From contig NZ_JANHDJ010000009.1 in the NCBI RefSeq assembly GCF_024494645.1, positions 1 through 58,793 of the forward strand: a DNA stretch of 58,793 nt. Direction: 5' to 3'. The stretch is from Halohasta litorea (GTDB lineage: Archaea; Halobacteriota; Halobacteria; Halobacteriales; Haloferacaceae). The position numbers and the translations under genes are program-made. Positions 35,507 through 44,218 of this stretch are shown here, piece after piece (within the stretch, counting starts at the first letter, position 1; each line of letters begins with the position of its first letter). The notes beneath the pieces were generated by a model. The model was not told the origin of the DNA. It did no database searches and saw only the letters and a program-made list of their open reading frames with translations.

Positions 35507-38500
35507 TCAGTCAGATGGCATCAATGAAACTTCTCGGAGGTTCGATTGAGGAGTGTCGACTTCCAATCGACCTAAGCGGATCATACCTGTTGACGATGGA
35601 GAAACCTCCGAAGGACCAGTCTTCAGCTCACTCTCATCGGCATACGCTCCCCACAGGAACGCCCACCACCGAGATAACCGATCATGATGAGTGAATAACG
35701 CTTGGATGTCGTCATCTGGACTAATTGGGCATAAACCACTCATATACACCTCCTCTAACTCTGGAAGATCGTAATGTGTGATGTAGTGGCACAAAACTCG
35801 ACTCCCAATATCACGAGCGAACGTTGCGTCAATGATCGCTGTGTCCGGATCTGGGTCACCAAACGGTTCCTCGAGATGGCTTTGTGGGCTCCACCACGGC
35901 TCTAAGTGCCCTTCCCACCGCCGTCGACCTCCGGATTCGGTCGACTCGATGATGTCCCACGCCGCAAGTTCGTTGATGTACCGATCGTAGCTACTCCCAG
36001 AGATTCCAGCCTTCTCGATGATTGCTGATCGGCCCAGTGGATCCGGAGAATTGAGCAGTGTTTTCAGGAGTTTCGTCGCTGTCGGTGGGAGTTCGGGAAG
36101 CAACCGATCTGCTGGGAGCTGATACAGCCCATAAGAGATGTCTTTGATGCTGATGAAATCAAAGCTCCGAGTCGACCGAGCAATATGCAACATTGCTTCG
36201 GCAACATCCGAAGGACACGCTCGGTGAGGCCGATCAGCAGTCCCCAGGACCCGGAGAAAGAGCCGAGTCAGACGCTCTAGATCGTCGTCTCGTTCATGGA
36301 TATCGCCGCGATAAGACACCTCGTAGCCTTTCGAGGTCGCGAACTCCTCGATGAGCTCACGAGTTGCCGTGTAGGTGTTCGAGATCTGCACTGGAATCTC
36401 CATCACCGGTGCAGTCTCCGTTCCGTCAGCGATGGCTTCTCGAATCTCACTTGCTTCCCGTTCGATGGCCTCCTCTATGTCCGCTTTGAGATCCGTCATC
36501 GTCGGCCCCGAAAACACCCATGAGGCGGTCAGGTGCATCGTTGGATCGGCCTCATCAACATCATACGGCAGCCGCATTTTCAGTTTCTGCTCGCGATCTT
36601 CCAGGAGCATTCGGTATCCCGAGTGGATCCCGTAGACAGACTGTTTGGGAACCGTGTACCGAGCGAAATCGAGGAAGTCATTCAGGCGTTTGTCGTCTCG
36701 AACCAACATCCCAGTATCCGGAATTCGGACGTTGATCGTCACGTCGACGTCAATGGCGTAGTATAGCTGGGTTGCTGAAGCGATCAGTCCCTGGAGGTCT
36801 CGGAACAACTCAGTTCGAGCCTCAACATCGTCGCTGTTGGTGAGTTCTCCAACTTTCTCGAGGCAGAGGCTCCGAACAGTGCTGATGCGGTCTTTCCAGT
36901 CATCATACTGTTCTTCGTCCTCGCTGAACCACCCGATCTGATGGCCCCACCGGAGAATATCTCCTGCCTTTTCGTCGAGTTTGTCGACCACAGCATCATC
37001 GATCTCCTCGAACTCGTTACCGAGGGCAGACGGAGAGAGAATCTTACTCAGTGCTTTGTTGCTCAGTAAGGCTCCCGCGATACGTCCCAGTGTGGGGAGT
37101 GGTCCACCCCACTGAGAGATAACGAGCAGATCGTCGTCGAAACAACTGAGATAGGAAATTCGACCGTCATCGAACTTCGAGAGGTGGTCATCAGCGAGGT
37201 TAACTCCGGGGTTTCGGCGGCCAGCACGGTATCGCTGGTGCATTCCCCAGGCGTCGAGGACCTCTGAGGGGCCGTTGAGCCACTGGACGTAGCTGTCGCC
37301 GTTCGCTGGGGAGCCGGTTGTCGCGAGCCAGTCTTCGGCGGTTGCTGTCGGAGGTGACCCATCCCCCCCCTTCCGTGCTTGCCTGCGCCCTATACACTGT
37401 ACCTGCATCGGACTGAGGGGTCAGCGTAAGAGCCGTCTCCAAGGTCGATTGGGCAGGGTGAATCGTCCGGTAGTCCTCGGTCACAAACTCCTCGACAGCA
37501 AGCCGTCCAAGCGACGTGAGAGACGCACTGTTGTACTTCCCACAGCGGTCAATAGAGACAAGACCCAACTCTTCGAGATCAAGCACGTAACGTCCGACAG
37601 TCCCAGATTTGACGCCAATCTCGTCGTCCTGCTTGAGGTCGCGGTAGTCTCGGTAGCCGTCGACTGAGAGGTTTCCAAGTAGGCGTAGTCGTCCAGATCC
37701 TTCTGGGAGTTCTTGGAGTGCTTCCCACGCGTGTCGACGGGTCACCTCCGGTGATCGATCAGCCTCTGCTACAGTCTCCTGTACGGACCTATCAGGGGTC
37801 TCAGTAAGACCAAGATGTGCATCATACCACTTGGGATAGCGTCGACGGAGTTCGGTCTCTAAACCCGGTGAGATAACAAGTCGAATATCAAATGCCGATC
37901 CAAGCACAGTGATTGCAGCGAGAGCTCTCACACCCGTCGACCGATCATCGAGATTCGTCCAGGACTCTCCATCGAGTATGAGCGTGATTGGCTGGGCCGT
38001 CTCGTCGAGTTCCTGGTGAAGACGAACAGGACCCTTAGCGAGCGCTTCGAGGCCACCATTCATCGATCCCTTGCCAGTCCCGACAGTCGTCAGCAACTGT
38101 TCGAACTTTTCATATCGCTGCTGATGATACGTCGAGAGATCATCCTTTGACGACTCAGCGTATTTGATCGCGAACTCTACCAACGAGTTCAGGTAGTCGA
38201 CGGCTTCTACCTCACTGTCGCTCCAAACTTCTGTGGTGTCCTGCAATTTTTGCTGCTCAAACCCGAGGATCTTGTCTTGGAGAGCGGGCAACACCGACCC
38301 ATAGCGCTCGTGTGTGAAGATCTGTGGATCAATCTCGCAGATGAACTTCCGAATTGTGTGGAGACTAGACGGGAGTAGTTCGTCGAGCAGCTGCGGAATC
38401 CAGTCAGTGACTCTCGGCGAGACGTCGGTGATAACGAGACCCACATCTGTCAGAGATCCATTAGGACCTACCTTCCGAACATTTGAGCGCCTATTTTCGG

Positions 38501-38519
38501 ATTCGTGGGTTAATTTCAT
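35507..38519 (-). CDS. repH: RepH-like plasmid replication protein, split by a one-base frameshift
   Basis: Two open frames overlap: 38519 down to about 37370, then 37370 down to 35507. On the coding strand a run of eight G (37363-37370 region) lies at the junction. With seven G the frame continues as EGGDGSPPTATAEDW into the second frame, giving one protein of about 1003 residues. Size and neighbourhood (origin-type repeats, AT-rich leader) fit RepH-class initiators of haloarchaeal plasmids such as pNRC100. Visible parts include VGTGKGSMNGGLEALAKGPV and several winged-HTH-like segments (GSSYDRYINELAAWDII, KSGTVGRYVLDLEELGL). The family name is an inference. The frameshift may be a sequencing error. 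Confidence 0.5.
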
Positions 38520-39070
38520 ATTGCCCGCTATTTGGCGAAGCGGACACTGTGAAAGAGAATCTGCAATCAGAGAAGGCCGAAAAGGCTTTGAATCTGTGGG
38601 GTAACTTTCTCTGTAGGAGCATTCAGTCACACGCTCCTTGCAGGATCACTTCACTGATCCGCTTGAGGAATACTGCAGAACGACATCCGGGGCGAGGCTT
38701 AGGAACTTCACGCCCGGATTGTCGTTTGGAACTACACTCTTGAGTCATATGTATTGTGTTCAGTTTCTGTTAGTAGTGGTGTTTGTGTGGTCGACACTAA
38801 GCTTGCTCAGCGAGTTCATCCTTACCCGCTCTCTATGCTGAGAGACAGAGCAGAAGCTCTCTGAAGGCAAACGCTTATGTTCATCCAACAAAAAGCAGGA
38901 GATGTCCAACCGCCTGCTTTCTCGGTTTATTGTTTCCCTTAGCTGTTGGCTTAGTTTGTGAGATGGAATGACTTAAAGTATTGCCTAGTAGTTTGAGTTG
39001 CCAGCCTACAAACCCGCGAGACTGCCGACGATCCGGTTCATCATTAGCCCTACCCCAAGCTAAAGGAGAA
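38520..39070. other. Leader region of the RepH-like gene with three hairpins
   Basis: No gene is seen. Three inverted repeats lie just before the RepH-like gene: aggagc/gctcct (38615-38638), ggatca/tgatcc (38643-38660) and a longer imperfect one, aacgacatccggg (38679-38691) with cccggattgtcgtt (38713-38726). The stretch after 38740 is AT-rich. Such structure fits an origin or an antisense regulatory RNA, but neither is shown. Confidence 0.35.
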
Positions 39071-39270
39071 GGTCAGCTTCAAACCGACCGTCAGGGGAAT
39101 CACGATTGAATATGTCGACCACGGTATACGAGTATCATCTGCCGGAAATACGGCCAGAAACGGCTAAATCCCGTGACGGCATCGATTTTGAGTGTCGAAG
39201 ATGGGGTACGAGGACCACACCGATATGAACGCCGCAATCAATATTGCGAATATGTCTATATCGTAGGGTT
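39070..39270 (+). pseudogene. Decayed tnpB C-terminal region
   Basis: The frames read EKVSFKPTVRGITIEYVDHG, then after frame changes MGYEDHTDMNAAINIANM, the region around the TnpB zinc finger and last RuvC Asp. The cysteines expected in the finger are mostly lost and several stops interrupt the frame. It is an old relic of a different tnpB lineage from those at 8.0 and 24.5 kb (which read DANAAWN). Confidence 0.55.
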
Positions 39271-39440
39271 GATTCTTTAAATGATACTGCAGAAACAGCA
39301 CGAGAGCCCAGTAGAAGGTATACCATTCGGGATCTCCTATCACAACGGAGGAGTTAATCGAGGCTACGAGTGATCACTTTCGGTAGTTTTCACGCACTCG
39401 CATAGAGCTCGCCCACTCGAGAAGCAGTTCAGTTCAATAG

Positions 39441-39570
39441 GCCGTGGTGAATCGCTAGCCGTAGCGTGATTTCACGGGTTCAGAGATCTCTTGATGTTGT
39501 GAACCACACACATCAAGGCAAGCTCACGAAATTCACCGTAGACTGAGAGGCTGCGCTCGGTCCGACGACC
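39441..39570 (-). pseudogene. 3' end remnant of an IS5-family element
   Basis: The end gtggtgaatcgct and the minus-strand peptide RTERSLSVYGEFRELALMCV followed by VHNIKRSLNP are the last 30 residues of an IS5-type transposase. It lies directly before the quinone-oxidoreductase gene. A related remnant lies after that gene in the same orientation. Confidence 0.65.
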
Positions 39571-39606
39571 GGCGACTATTCCCCTCCAGCGGCCCGCCGT
39601 TACGAC

Positions 39607-40605
39607 ATGGCCACCGAGATGACCGCGTTCGTGATCGAATCGTACGGCGACCCCGACGTCTTCGAACGAACGACCCGCAAGGTCCCCGAGCCGGCTGCCG
39701 ACGAACTCCGGGTCGACGTCGCCGCCTCCAGCCTCAATCCCGTCGACTACAAGATCCGTCAGGGCGAGATCCCCGACTTCACGCCCGAGTTCCCCGCGAC
39801 GCTCCACTGCGACGTCTCCGGCGTCGTCGACGCCGTCGGTGAGGACGTCGAACAGTTCGAGCCGGGCGACGAGGTGTACGGGATGCCCGGCGGTGCGGGG
39901 CGGCAGGGCGCGCTTGCCGACTACGTCGTCGGGCACGCCGGCACGTTCGCTCGTGCGCCGGAGTCGATCCCGCTCGAGGACGCCGCGTCGCTCCCAGTCG
40001 TCGCACTCACCGCGTGGGAACTGCTCACCGACAAAGCGACGGTCAGCATCGACGACGACCTGCTCGTCTACGGCGCCAGCGGCGGCGTCGGCCACATCGG
40101 CGTCCAGCTCGGCAGATGGTTCGGCGCGGACGTGACGGCGACGGGCTCGACCGAGGAGAAGCGCGACTTCGCCGAGAAACTCGGTGCGGACCACACCGTC
40201 GACTACACGGCGACCGACGTCGAGGCGTACGTCGAAGAGTACGCCGACGGCGACGGCTTCGACGTGGTGTTCGACCCGGTCGGCGACGACCACCTTCAGA
40301 CGGCGTTCGAGGCGGTCCGACCGTTCGGCGCCGTCGTCACAACGGAGTCGAGTTCGATCCAGGACATCTCGGCGCTGCACGCCAACTCGCTCGAACTCGG
40401 CGTCGTGCTCGTCATCCTGCCGGTGCTGCTCGGCGATCGACAGGCGCGCATCGGTGAGGAACTCGCCGACATCGCGTCGCTCGTCGACGACGGCGTCGTC
40501 GAGCCCCACGTCGACGAGCGGTTCGCCTTCGAAGACGTCGCGGACGCACACCGACTTGGCGAAGCGGGCGACTTCCGCGGGAAGATCCTGCTCGTCAACG
40601 AATAA
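39607..40605 (+). CDS. NADP-dependent quinone oxidoreductase-like MDR protein
   Basis: The 332-residue protein is a zinc-free medium-chain dehydrogenase of the quinone oxidoreductase/crotonyl-CoA reductase-like group. It shows MTAFVIESYGDPDVFE, SSLNPVDYKIRQGEIPDF, GDEVYGMPGG, ASLPVVALTAWELL, the cofactor motif VYGASGGVGHIGVQLGRWFG and HRLGEAGDFRGKILLVNE at the end. It lacks the structural zinc cysteines. It is markedly GC-richer than its flanks and is bordered by two IS5 3' remnants in the same orientation, so it was probably brought in with them. The ATG at 39619 is an alternative start. Confidence 0.9.
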   Translation: MATEMTAFVIESYGDPDVFERTTRKVPEPAADELRVDVAASSLNPVDYKIRQGEIPDFTPEFPATLHCDVSGVVDAVGEDVEQFEPGDEVYGMPGGAGRQGALADYVVGHAGTFARAPESIPLEDAASLPVVALTAWELLTDKATVSIDDDLLVYGASGGVGHIGVQLGRWFGADVTATGSTEEKRDFAEKLGADHTVDYTATDVEAYVEEYADGDGFDVVFDPVGDDHLQTAFEAVRPFGAVVTTESSSIQDISALHANSLELGVVLVILPVLLGDRQARIGEELADIASLVDDGVVEPHVDERFAFEDVADAHRLGEAGDFRGKILLVNE

Positions 40606-40616
40606 GCGTCGTCGGC

Positions 40617-40910
40617 TCTGGTAAATCGCCAGACGGCGTTTGATTTCACTGTTTTACGGCTCGCTTGATGTTGTAGACCGCACACATCAAAACGATCTCA
40701 CGAAATTCGCGGTACCACGCTCGGGCACGCACCGCGTGGCCGAGCGTCCGCTGGATCGTCGAGAAGACGGTCTCAGATAGTACCCTTTGGCTGTATAGAG
40801 ATCCATCGATGCGCGCGTTATGCGCGCAGTCGATGGGTCGGAACTCACGATGATTAATCAACGGTTTCACACCCTCTTCGCGCAATTTATCGCGTGATTG
40901 CTGCCGTTCA
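40617..40910 (-). pseudogene. C-terminal third of an IS5-family transposase with its end
   Basis: The minus-strand peptide MREEGVKPLINHREFRPIDC, then SLYSQRVLSETVFSTIQRTL and YREFREIVLMCAVYNIKRAV, contains the late catalytic Glu (SETVFS). Everything before the second catalytic Asp is missing. The end carries gtaaatcgcc, related to gtgaatcgct of the other copies. It is the larger of the two remnants flanking the quinone-oxidoreductase gene. Confidence 0.75.
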
Positions 40911-41437
40911 ATATGGATAGAGTGCTCTCAGCGCAGCGAGTCCATTTTCGAATCTAATCACACCTAAGTGCCCGACGACTCGAGGAGACCCCCCATTCGA
41001 TATGGGCACTACGATATAATACCAAACGGGTGACCGATACTTTATCCGTTCGCTCCCTCCGGGGAGCCAGCTGGATCGCTTCGGCGAGCCGACCACTAAT
41101 GGCTTGGTACCATAAGCCCTCGGCTCGTGAGTGTTGGTTATCGCCGAACCCCTTGATCCCACACGTCGTGATCAGCGTGAACAGCACGATCGAAGCTATC
41201 GTGCCCACCTAGGGACCCCGTGACGAGACCACCGTCGACACCGGCCACCAATCTCCGAAAACAAATTGTCCTAGAGATGCCTTACAGATTGCTGGTTGAG
41301 GTGTGAAATCCTCATCCTACACACCCGGAGGGGGTGTTGGCCATCCAAATGCAATCTTGGCCAGCGTAGGGGGGGTGTTGTCTCTATTATAGACGCGGGT
41401 CGGTATATTCGGTAAAAGTGTGGAATTTCAGCACTGG
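40911..41437. other. Gene-poor interval with repeated G-rich motifs
   Basis: A minus-strand frame (41208-40954) begins MGTIASIVLFTLITTCGIKG and may be the start of a lost membrane or secreted protein; I give it low weight. At 41310-41390, acacccggagggggtgttg and gtagggggggtgttg recall the ggggtgt part of the 35-kb repeats. No intact gene is seen. Confidence 0.3.
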
Positions 41438-41464
41438 TTTACGCACATTTGAGTGGTGCGTAAA
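41438..41464. promoter_or_regulatory. Palindromic operator candidate upstream of the wHTH gene
   Basis: Perfect 9-bp arms tttacgcac (41438-41446) and gtgcgtaaa (41456-41464) are separated by nine bases. They sit about 45-70 bp before the ATG of the next gene, just upstream of an AT-rich box (ctatttttac, from about 41477) expected for a leaderless promoter. Autoregulation by the downstream wHTH protein is the simplest reading. Confidence 0.5.
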
Positions 41465-41506
41465 GAAGTGCGGAATCTATTTTTACGCGGCCATTACATA
41501 CTTATC

Positions 41507-41977
41507 ATGGTTGACGACTTCGCCTCTAGTGAGTATTTCAATGAGTTTGACATTGGTCAGTACCCAGACAAAACAGAAGAAATTCTGGTCGCACTGTGGC
41601 CAGAGGGTCCTCGCCGACATTGGCTGAAATTAAAAGAAATAGCAGATCAGACCAATCTATCAAAAGACCAAGTTCGATACCGAATGGATATGCTTGTAGA
41701 CGATGGCCATGTGGAGTACAACGAACATTTGGAGGATAATGGAGTACACTATCAACTGTCAAAGGGTAGCATTCCAGCAATGCGACCAATTGTATTGAGT
41801 GTAGATTTGACTGGCGAGGTGCCAGAAGAGCCGACAAAGAAGGACTTTATGAAAGTTATTAATCATATCGAAAATCTCGAATCAGAGCTCAATGACTTGC
41901 GTGAAGAAACGAATGCCAAACTCGCCGGTCTCAAAAAAGATATCCAAGCCATCGAATCCCTGAACGGTGATGATTAA
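41507..41977 (+). CDS. Winged-HTH protein with C-terminal coiled coil
   Basis: From the ATG at 41507 the 156-residue protein has a winged HTH (HWLKLKEIADQTNLSKDQVR, YRMDMLVDDGHVEYNEHLED, residues about 36-85). A C-terminal coiled coil follows (FMKVINHIENLESELNDLRE, NAKLAGLKKDIQAIESL). The combination resembles small plasmid-borne transcriptional or partition regulators. A 9-bp inverted repeat lies in its promoter. No partner gene is adjacent. Confidence 0.7.
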   Translation: MVDDFASSEYFNEFDIGQYPDKTEEILVALWPEGPRRHWLKLKEIADQTNLSKDQVRYRMDMLVDDGHVEYNEHLEDNGVHYQLSKGSIPAMRPIVLSVDLTGEVPEEPTKKDFMKVINHIENLESELNDLREETNAKLAGLKKDIQAIESLNGDD

Positions 41978-42158
41978 TTTTTGTAAGTATCTCAGGTGAA
42001 AAGCGGATCGAGGAATAGTTACTCTCCTCCGCGCGGTTTGCAGTGCTCTCCTTGGCGACCGTGCTCTCTCCGCTGCGGCGCACTCTCTCACACGAAATTC
42101 TATTGCGTCGATGGATTGCCTTATTTTTGTAGCTACATCTATCGGCGACAGAGATCAG

Positions 42159-42545
42159 TTACCCACGGCGAGCGAGATCGACCAACCGGTCGACGTAATC
42201 ATAGGCGGTCGATTTCGAGAGATCAAGATCGGCTATGACCTCTGGTGGCGACACTGGGCCCCAGTAACAGACGTAGACGCAGACGCGAGCGAGAGCCGGT
42301 TGGTTGAGGAGTTTCACGAGTGTTTCGAGGCCAGGTGCATTCTCGGCGAGGAACTCCGGCCTGAGCGTCTCCTCGTTCAAGAAGTCTCTCGGTGGCGTAT
42401 GGGGGAACGAAGTGCCCCCGTCTGGGCGAAGTGACGTGTCGGTTGATCGTCCATGCCTACTAGTCCGAATTTCACGTACTTTAGATCTACCTCGAGTGAG
42501 CTGATAGAACCTCCTCACGACATGAGAAATATGTCGATATAACAA
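42159..42545 (-). CDS. HTH protein, DUF7437-like, probably truncated
   Basis: The frame contains ETLRPEFLAENAPGLETLVK, LLNQPALARVCVYVCYWGPV and the HTH VSPPEVIADLDLSKSTAYDY, VDRLVDLA. The HTH half parallels the 16965 gene (LLTNTNLADLYTVIRQSPGV, VSKKTVYEYLHRLERAGLI). The frame stops right after the recognition region (LARRG), about 80 residues earlier than in that paralog, and there is no PIN-like partner after it. It is probably a truncated copy. Three direct repeats lie in the DNA upstream. The true start is uncertain. Confidence 0.5.
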   Translation of the reverse strand: MLYRHISHVVRRFYQLTRGRSKVREIRTSRHGRSTDTSLRPDGGTSFPHTPPRDFLNEETLRPEFLAENAPGLETLVKLLNQPALARVCVYVCYWGPVSPPEVIADLDLSKSTAYDYVDRLVDLARRG

Positions 42546-42627
42546 AACCGACCAATAGCTCTCTTACGTCCAATCTGACTCTAATCTTATTATTAATATT
42601 AAGATTAACTAGCTGTAACAGACAATT

Positions 42628-42764
42628 AATCCATTTTGCACGCACGCGGAACCGATCTTTTTCACCAAATCTGTTTTACCCCGGTATTGGAAGCTCTATC
42701 ACTGAATTCCATTTTGCATGCACACAGATCTCCAATCCATCTCATCCATTTTGCACGCACACAC
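42628..42764. repeat. Three direct repeats upstream of the truncated HTH gene
   Basis: The element tccattttgcacgcacac recurs with small changes at about 42628, 42706 and 42744. Each reads ccattttgca(c/t)gcac, and spacing is 78 and 38 bp. They lie between the end of vapC and the HTH gene on the minus strand. Their regular form suggests binding sites for a regulator, initiator or partition protein. Confidence 0.6.
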
Positions 42765-42783
42765 AGAGAGTTGTCCAAGTCAA

Positions 42784-43188
42784 TTACTTCGAATACAGAT
42801 CGTTAGGATAGAGAACATTGAGTCTGTCAACATTGTCGAAATCTCGATCCATCGCGACAAGGTCTGCACCACTATCTCGAGCAACACCCGCTATGAGGAC
42901 ATCAACTGCATTGATTTGTGTACCCTGATCGAATAGCCGAGCGCGAATCCGAGCACCTTCTTGGGCTGCACTTCGACTGAATCCGATCACATCGATCCAA
43001 TCGAGTGAGTCATCAATCGCTGCAATCGAATCTCCCTTCTTATCAGATCGTTCTGCCCCGGCATAGAGTTCCCACAATGCCAACGTTGGAACACCATACT
43101 CAGCATTTGGTCGCTCTTCGAGAAACGTCAGTGCGTGATCTCGACCCTGAAGGTAGTCAATGAGAAAGCTAGTGTCCAAACAAAGCAT
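42784..43188 (-). CDS. vapC: VapC-type PIN-domain toxin
   Basis: From the ATG at 43188 this 134-residue protein begins MLCLDTSFLIDYLQGRDHAL (first Asp). It continues GVPTLALWELYAGAERSDKK (Glu in LWELYAG), INAVDVLIAGVARDSGADLV (Asp) and AMDRDFDNVDRLNV (Asp pair). These are the PIN nuclease residues of VapC toxins, which cleave RNA. Its start overlaps the antitoxin gene by 20 bases. An upstream in-frame extension to 43422 has no PIN character and overlaps the antitoxin, so I do not use it. Confidence 0.88.
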   Translation of the reverse strand: MLCLDTSFLIDYLQGRDHALTFLEERPNAEYGVPTLALWELYAGAERSDKKGDSIAAIDDSLDWIDVIGFSRSAAQEGARIRARLFDQGTQINAVDVLIAGVARDSGADLVAMDRDFDNVDRLNVLYPNDLYSK

Positions 43189-43540
43189 CTTGTCGCTCCT
43201 CGACCCCCTGGTCGAACTCGTCACTTGCTTTCTCAACCTGCTCTTCGAGATCAGTTTCAGCGAATGATCCAAATCCGCTTTTGAAATCAGGAGTCTCATC
43301 GTCTTCGTCGACGATCCACCAGACGACTGATCGAGCACCAACGCTTTTTCGCTCGATGATTCTCCGTTCGTGAAGGTCGACGAGTCGCTTTCGAACAGCA
43401 CTCCGCCCAATTGGGAGCTCATCTGCGATCTCAGTGGCAGTCATCACCGGTGCCGATGCGCGTTCAAGAATTCCAAGAATGTCAGCATCTGTGACCGATG
43501 GTGAGTACCGTCCACCTCCATCCCGATCTGATTCAGACAT
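43169..43540 (-). CDS. Winged-HTH antitoxin of the VapC module
   Basis: The 123-residue protein carries a winged HTH (VTDADILGILERASAPVMTA, TEIADELPIGRSAVRKRLVD, residues about 16-62). An acidic C-terminal tail (ETDLEEQVEKASDEFDQGVE) would be the toxin-neutralising part. It overlaps the vapC start, so the two are translationally coupled. HTH-type rather than AbrB-type antitoxins with PIN toxins are common in haloarchaea. It probably represses its own operon. Confidence 0.82.
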   Translation of the reverse strand: MSESDRDGGGRYSPSVTDADILGILERASAPVMTATEIADELPIGRSAVRKRLVDLHERRIIERKSVGARSVVWWIVDEDDETPDFKSGFGSFAETDLEEQVEKASDEFDQGVEERQDALFGH

Positions 43541-43755
43541 ACATGGAAATTCTCACTGTACTGTCTTAACTATTACTCTCGTAAGCTATGGCCATATATA
43601 TCCAAGACACACGAAACGAACGGAGTGGTATTCTCCTACCCAAAGTCGTCGATTAGACCGGTGTTCGACAGAGGATAAACTTAACCGGCTCTGTTGAAAT
43701 CCTATTCTTCAGACATTTTCACACATGAAACAGCCGGTCGCTGAAGGGTGTGAAT

Positions 43756-44160
43756 CTATCCGTTCAAAAATAGACCACGACGAACCAGCAAGAATACGAT
43801 TGCTACCAGCGGTATTGCGATATAGACTACCGGGACTAACCCAAAAGTAAAACTGTCAAATGTCGCTCGAATTAGCGTAAATACCGCAACTACGAGCGTC
43901 CCATACCAACCGATACGCCTCTGCTGATATATTCGAACTGCTAAGAAAATGAATATAGCCCCTGCGACAACCCATTGTAAGCCGGCAAGTACCTGATAGC
44001 TGCTTCCCGCTTCAATGGCCGGCCCTGAGAATGGAACCAGAAAGGCTAACCAAAACGAAATGACTGCGAACACCACTAATCCAGCTACAAAGCTGAGAAT
44101 ATCTACTGGTGGATGATTCCTGTCCTCATTTTTAAAAAGATCAGCAATGTTCCAGCTCAT
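43756..44160 (-). CDS. Four-helix membrane protein, transposon passenger
   Basis: The 134-residue protein starts MSWNIADLFKNEDRNHPPVD and has four hydrophobic segments (ILSFVAGLVVFAVISFWLAF, LAGLQWVVAGAIFIFLAVRI, WYGTLVVAVFTLI, VVYIAIPLVAIVFLLVRRGL). No family is recognised. It lies between the transposase stop and the right end of the 43.7-45.1 kb element, on the transposase strand, with its own 58-bp upstream gap. It is either a passenger gene or a host gene trapped between two element ends. Confidence 0.6.
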   Translation of the reverse strand: MSWNIADLFKNEDRNHPPVDILSFVAGLVVFAVISFWLAFLVPFSGPAIEAGSSYQVLAGLQWVVAGAIFIFLAVRIYQQRRIGWYGTLVVAVFTLIRATFDSFTFGLVPVVYIAIPLVAIVFLLVRRGLFLNG

Positions 44161-44218
44161 CTGGGTGAGGGTAGCAGTACAATCTTAGCGAACCCACTTA
44201 ATTACCTGTATTGACCGT

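Noticed and set aside
33791-38630. An Orc1/Cdc6 initiator beside the ORB-like repeats
   Set aside because: No protein in the window shows AAA+ Walker motifs in the Orc1/Cdc6 arrangement. The nearby large protein is RepH-like instead.
39472-40551. Long minus-strand frame of 359 codons opposite the quinone oxidoreductase
   Set aside because: GC-rich mirror frame of a clear MDR gene. Only its last 30 codons (IS5 remnant) have a recognisable origin.
39441-40910. Active composite transposon around the quinone oxidoreductase
   Set aside because: Both flanking IS copies keep only the 3' part and lack transposase catalytic regions, so it cannot be mobile on its own.
42784-43422. Longer 212-residue version of the VapC toxin
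   Set aside because: The first 78 codons overlap the antitoxin gene in another frame and have no PIN character. The ATG at 43188 gives a standard VapC.
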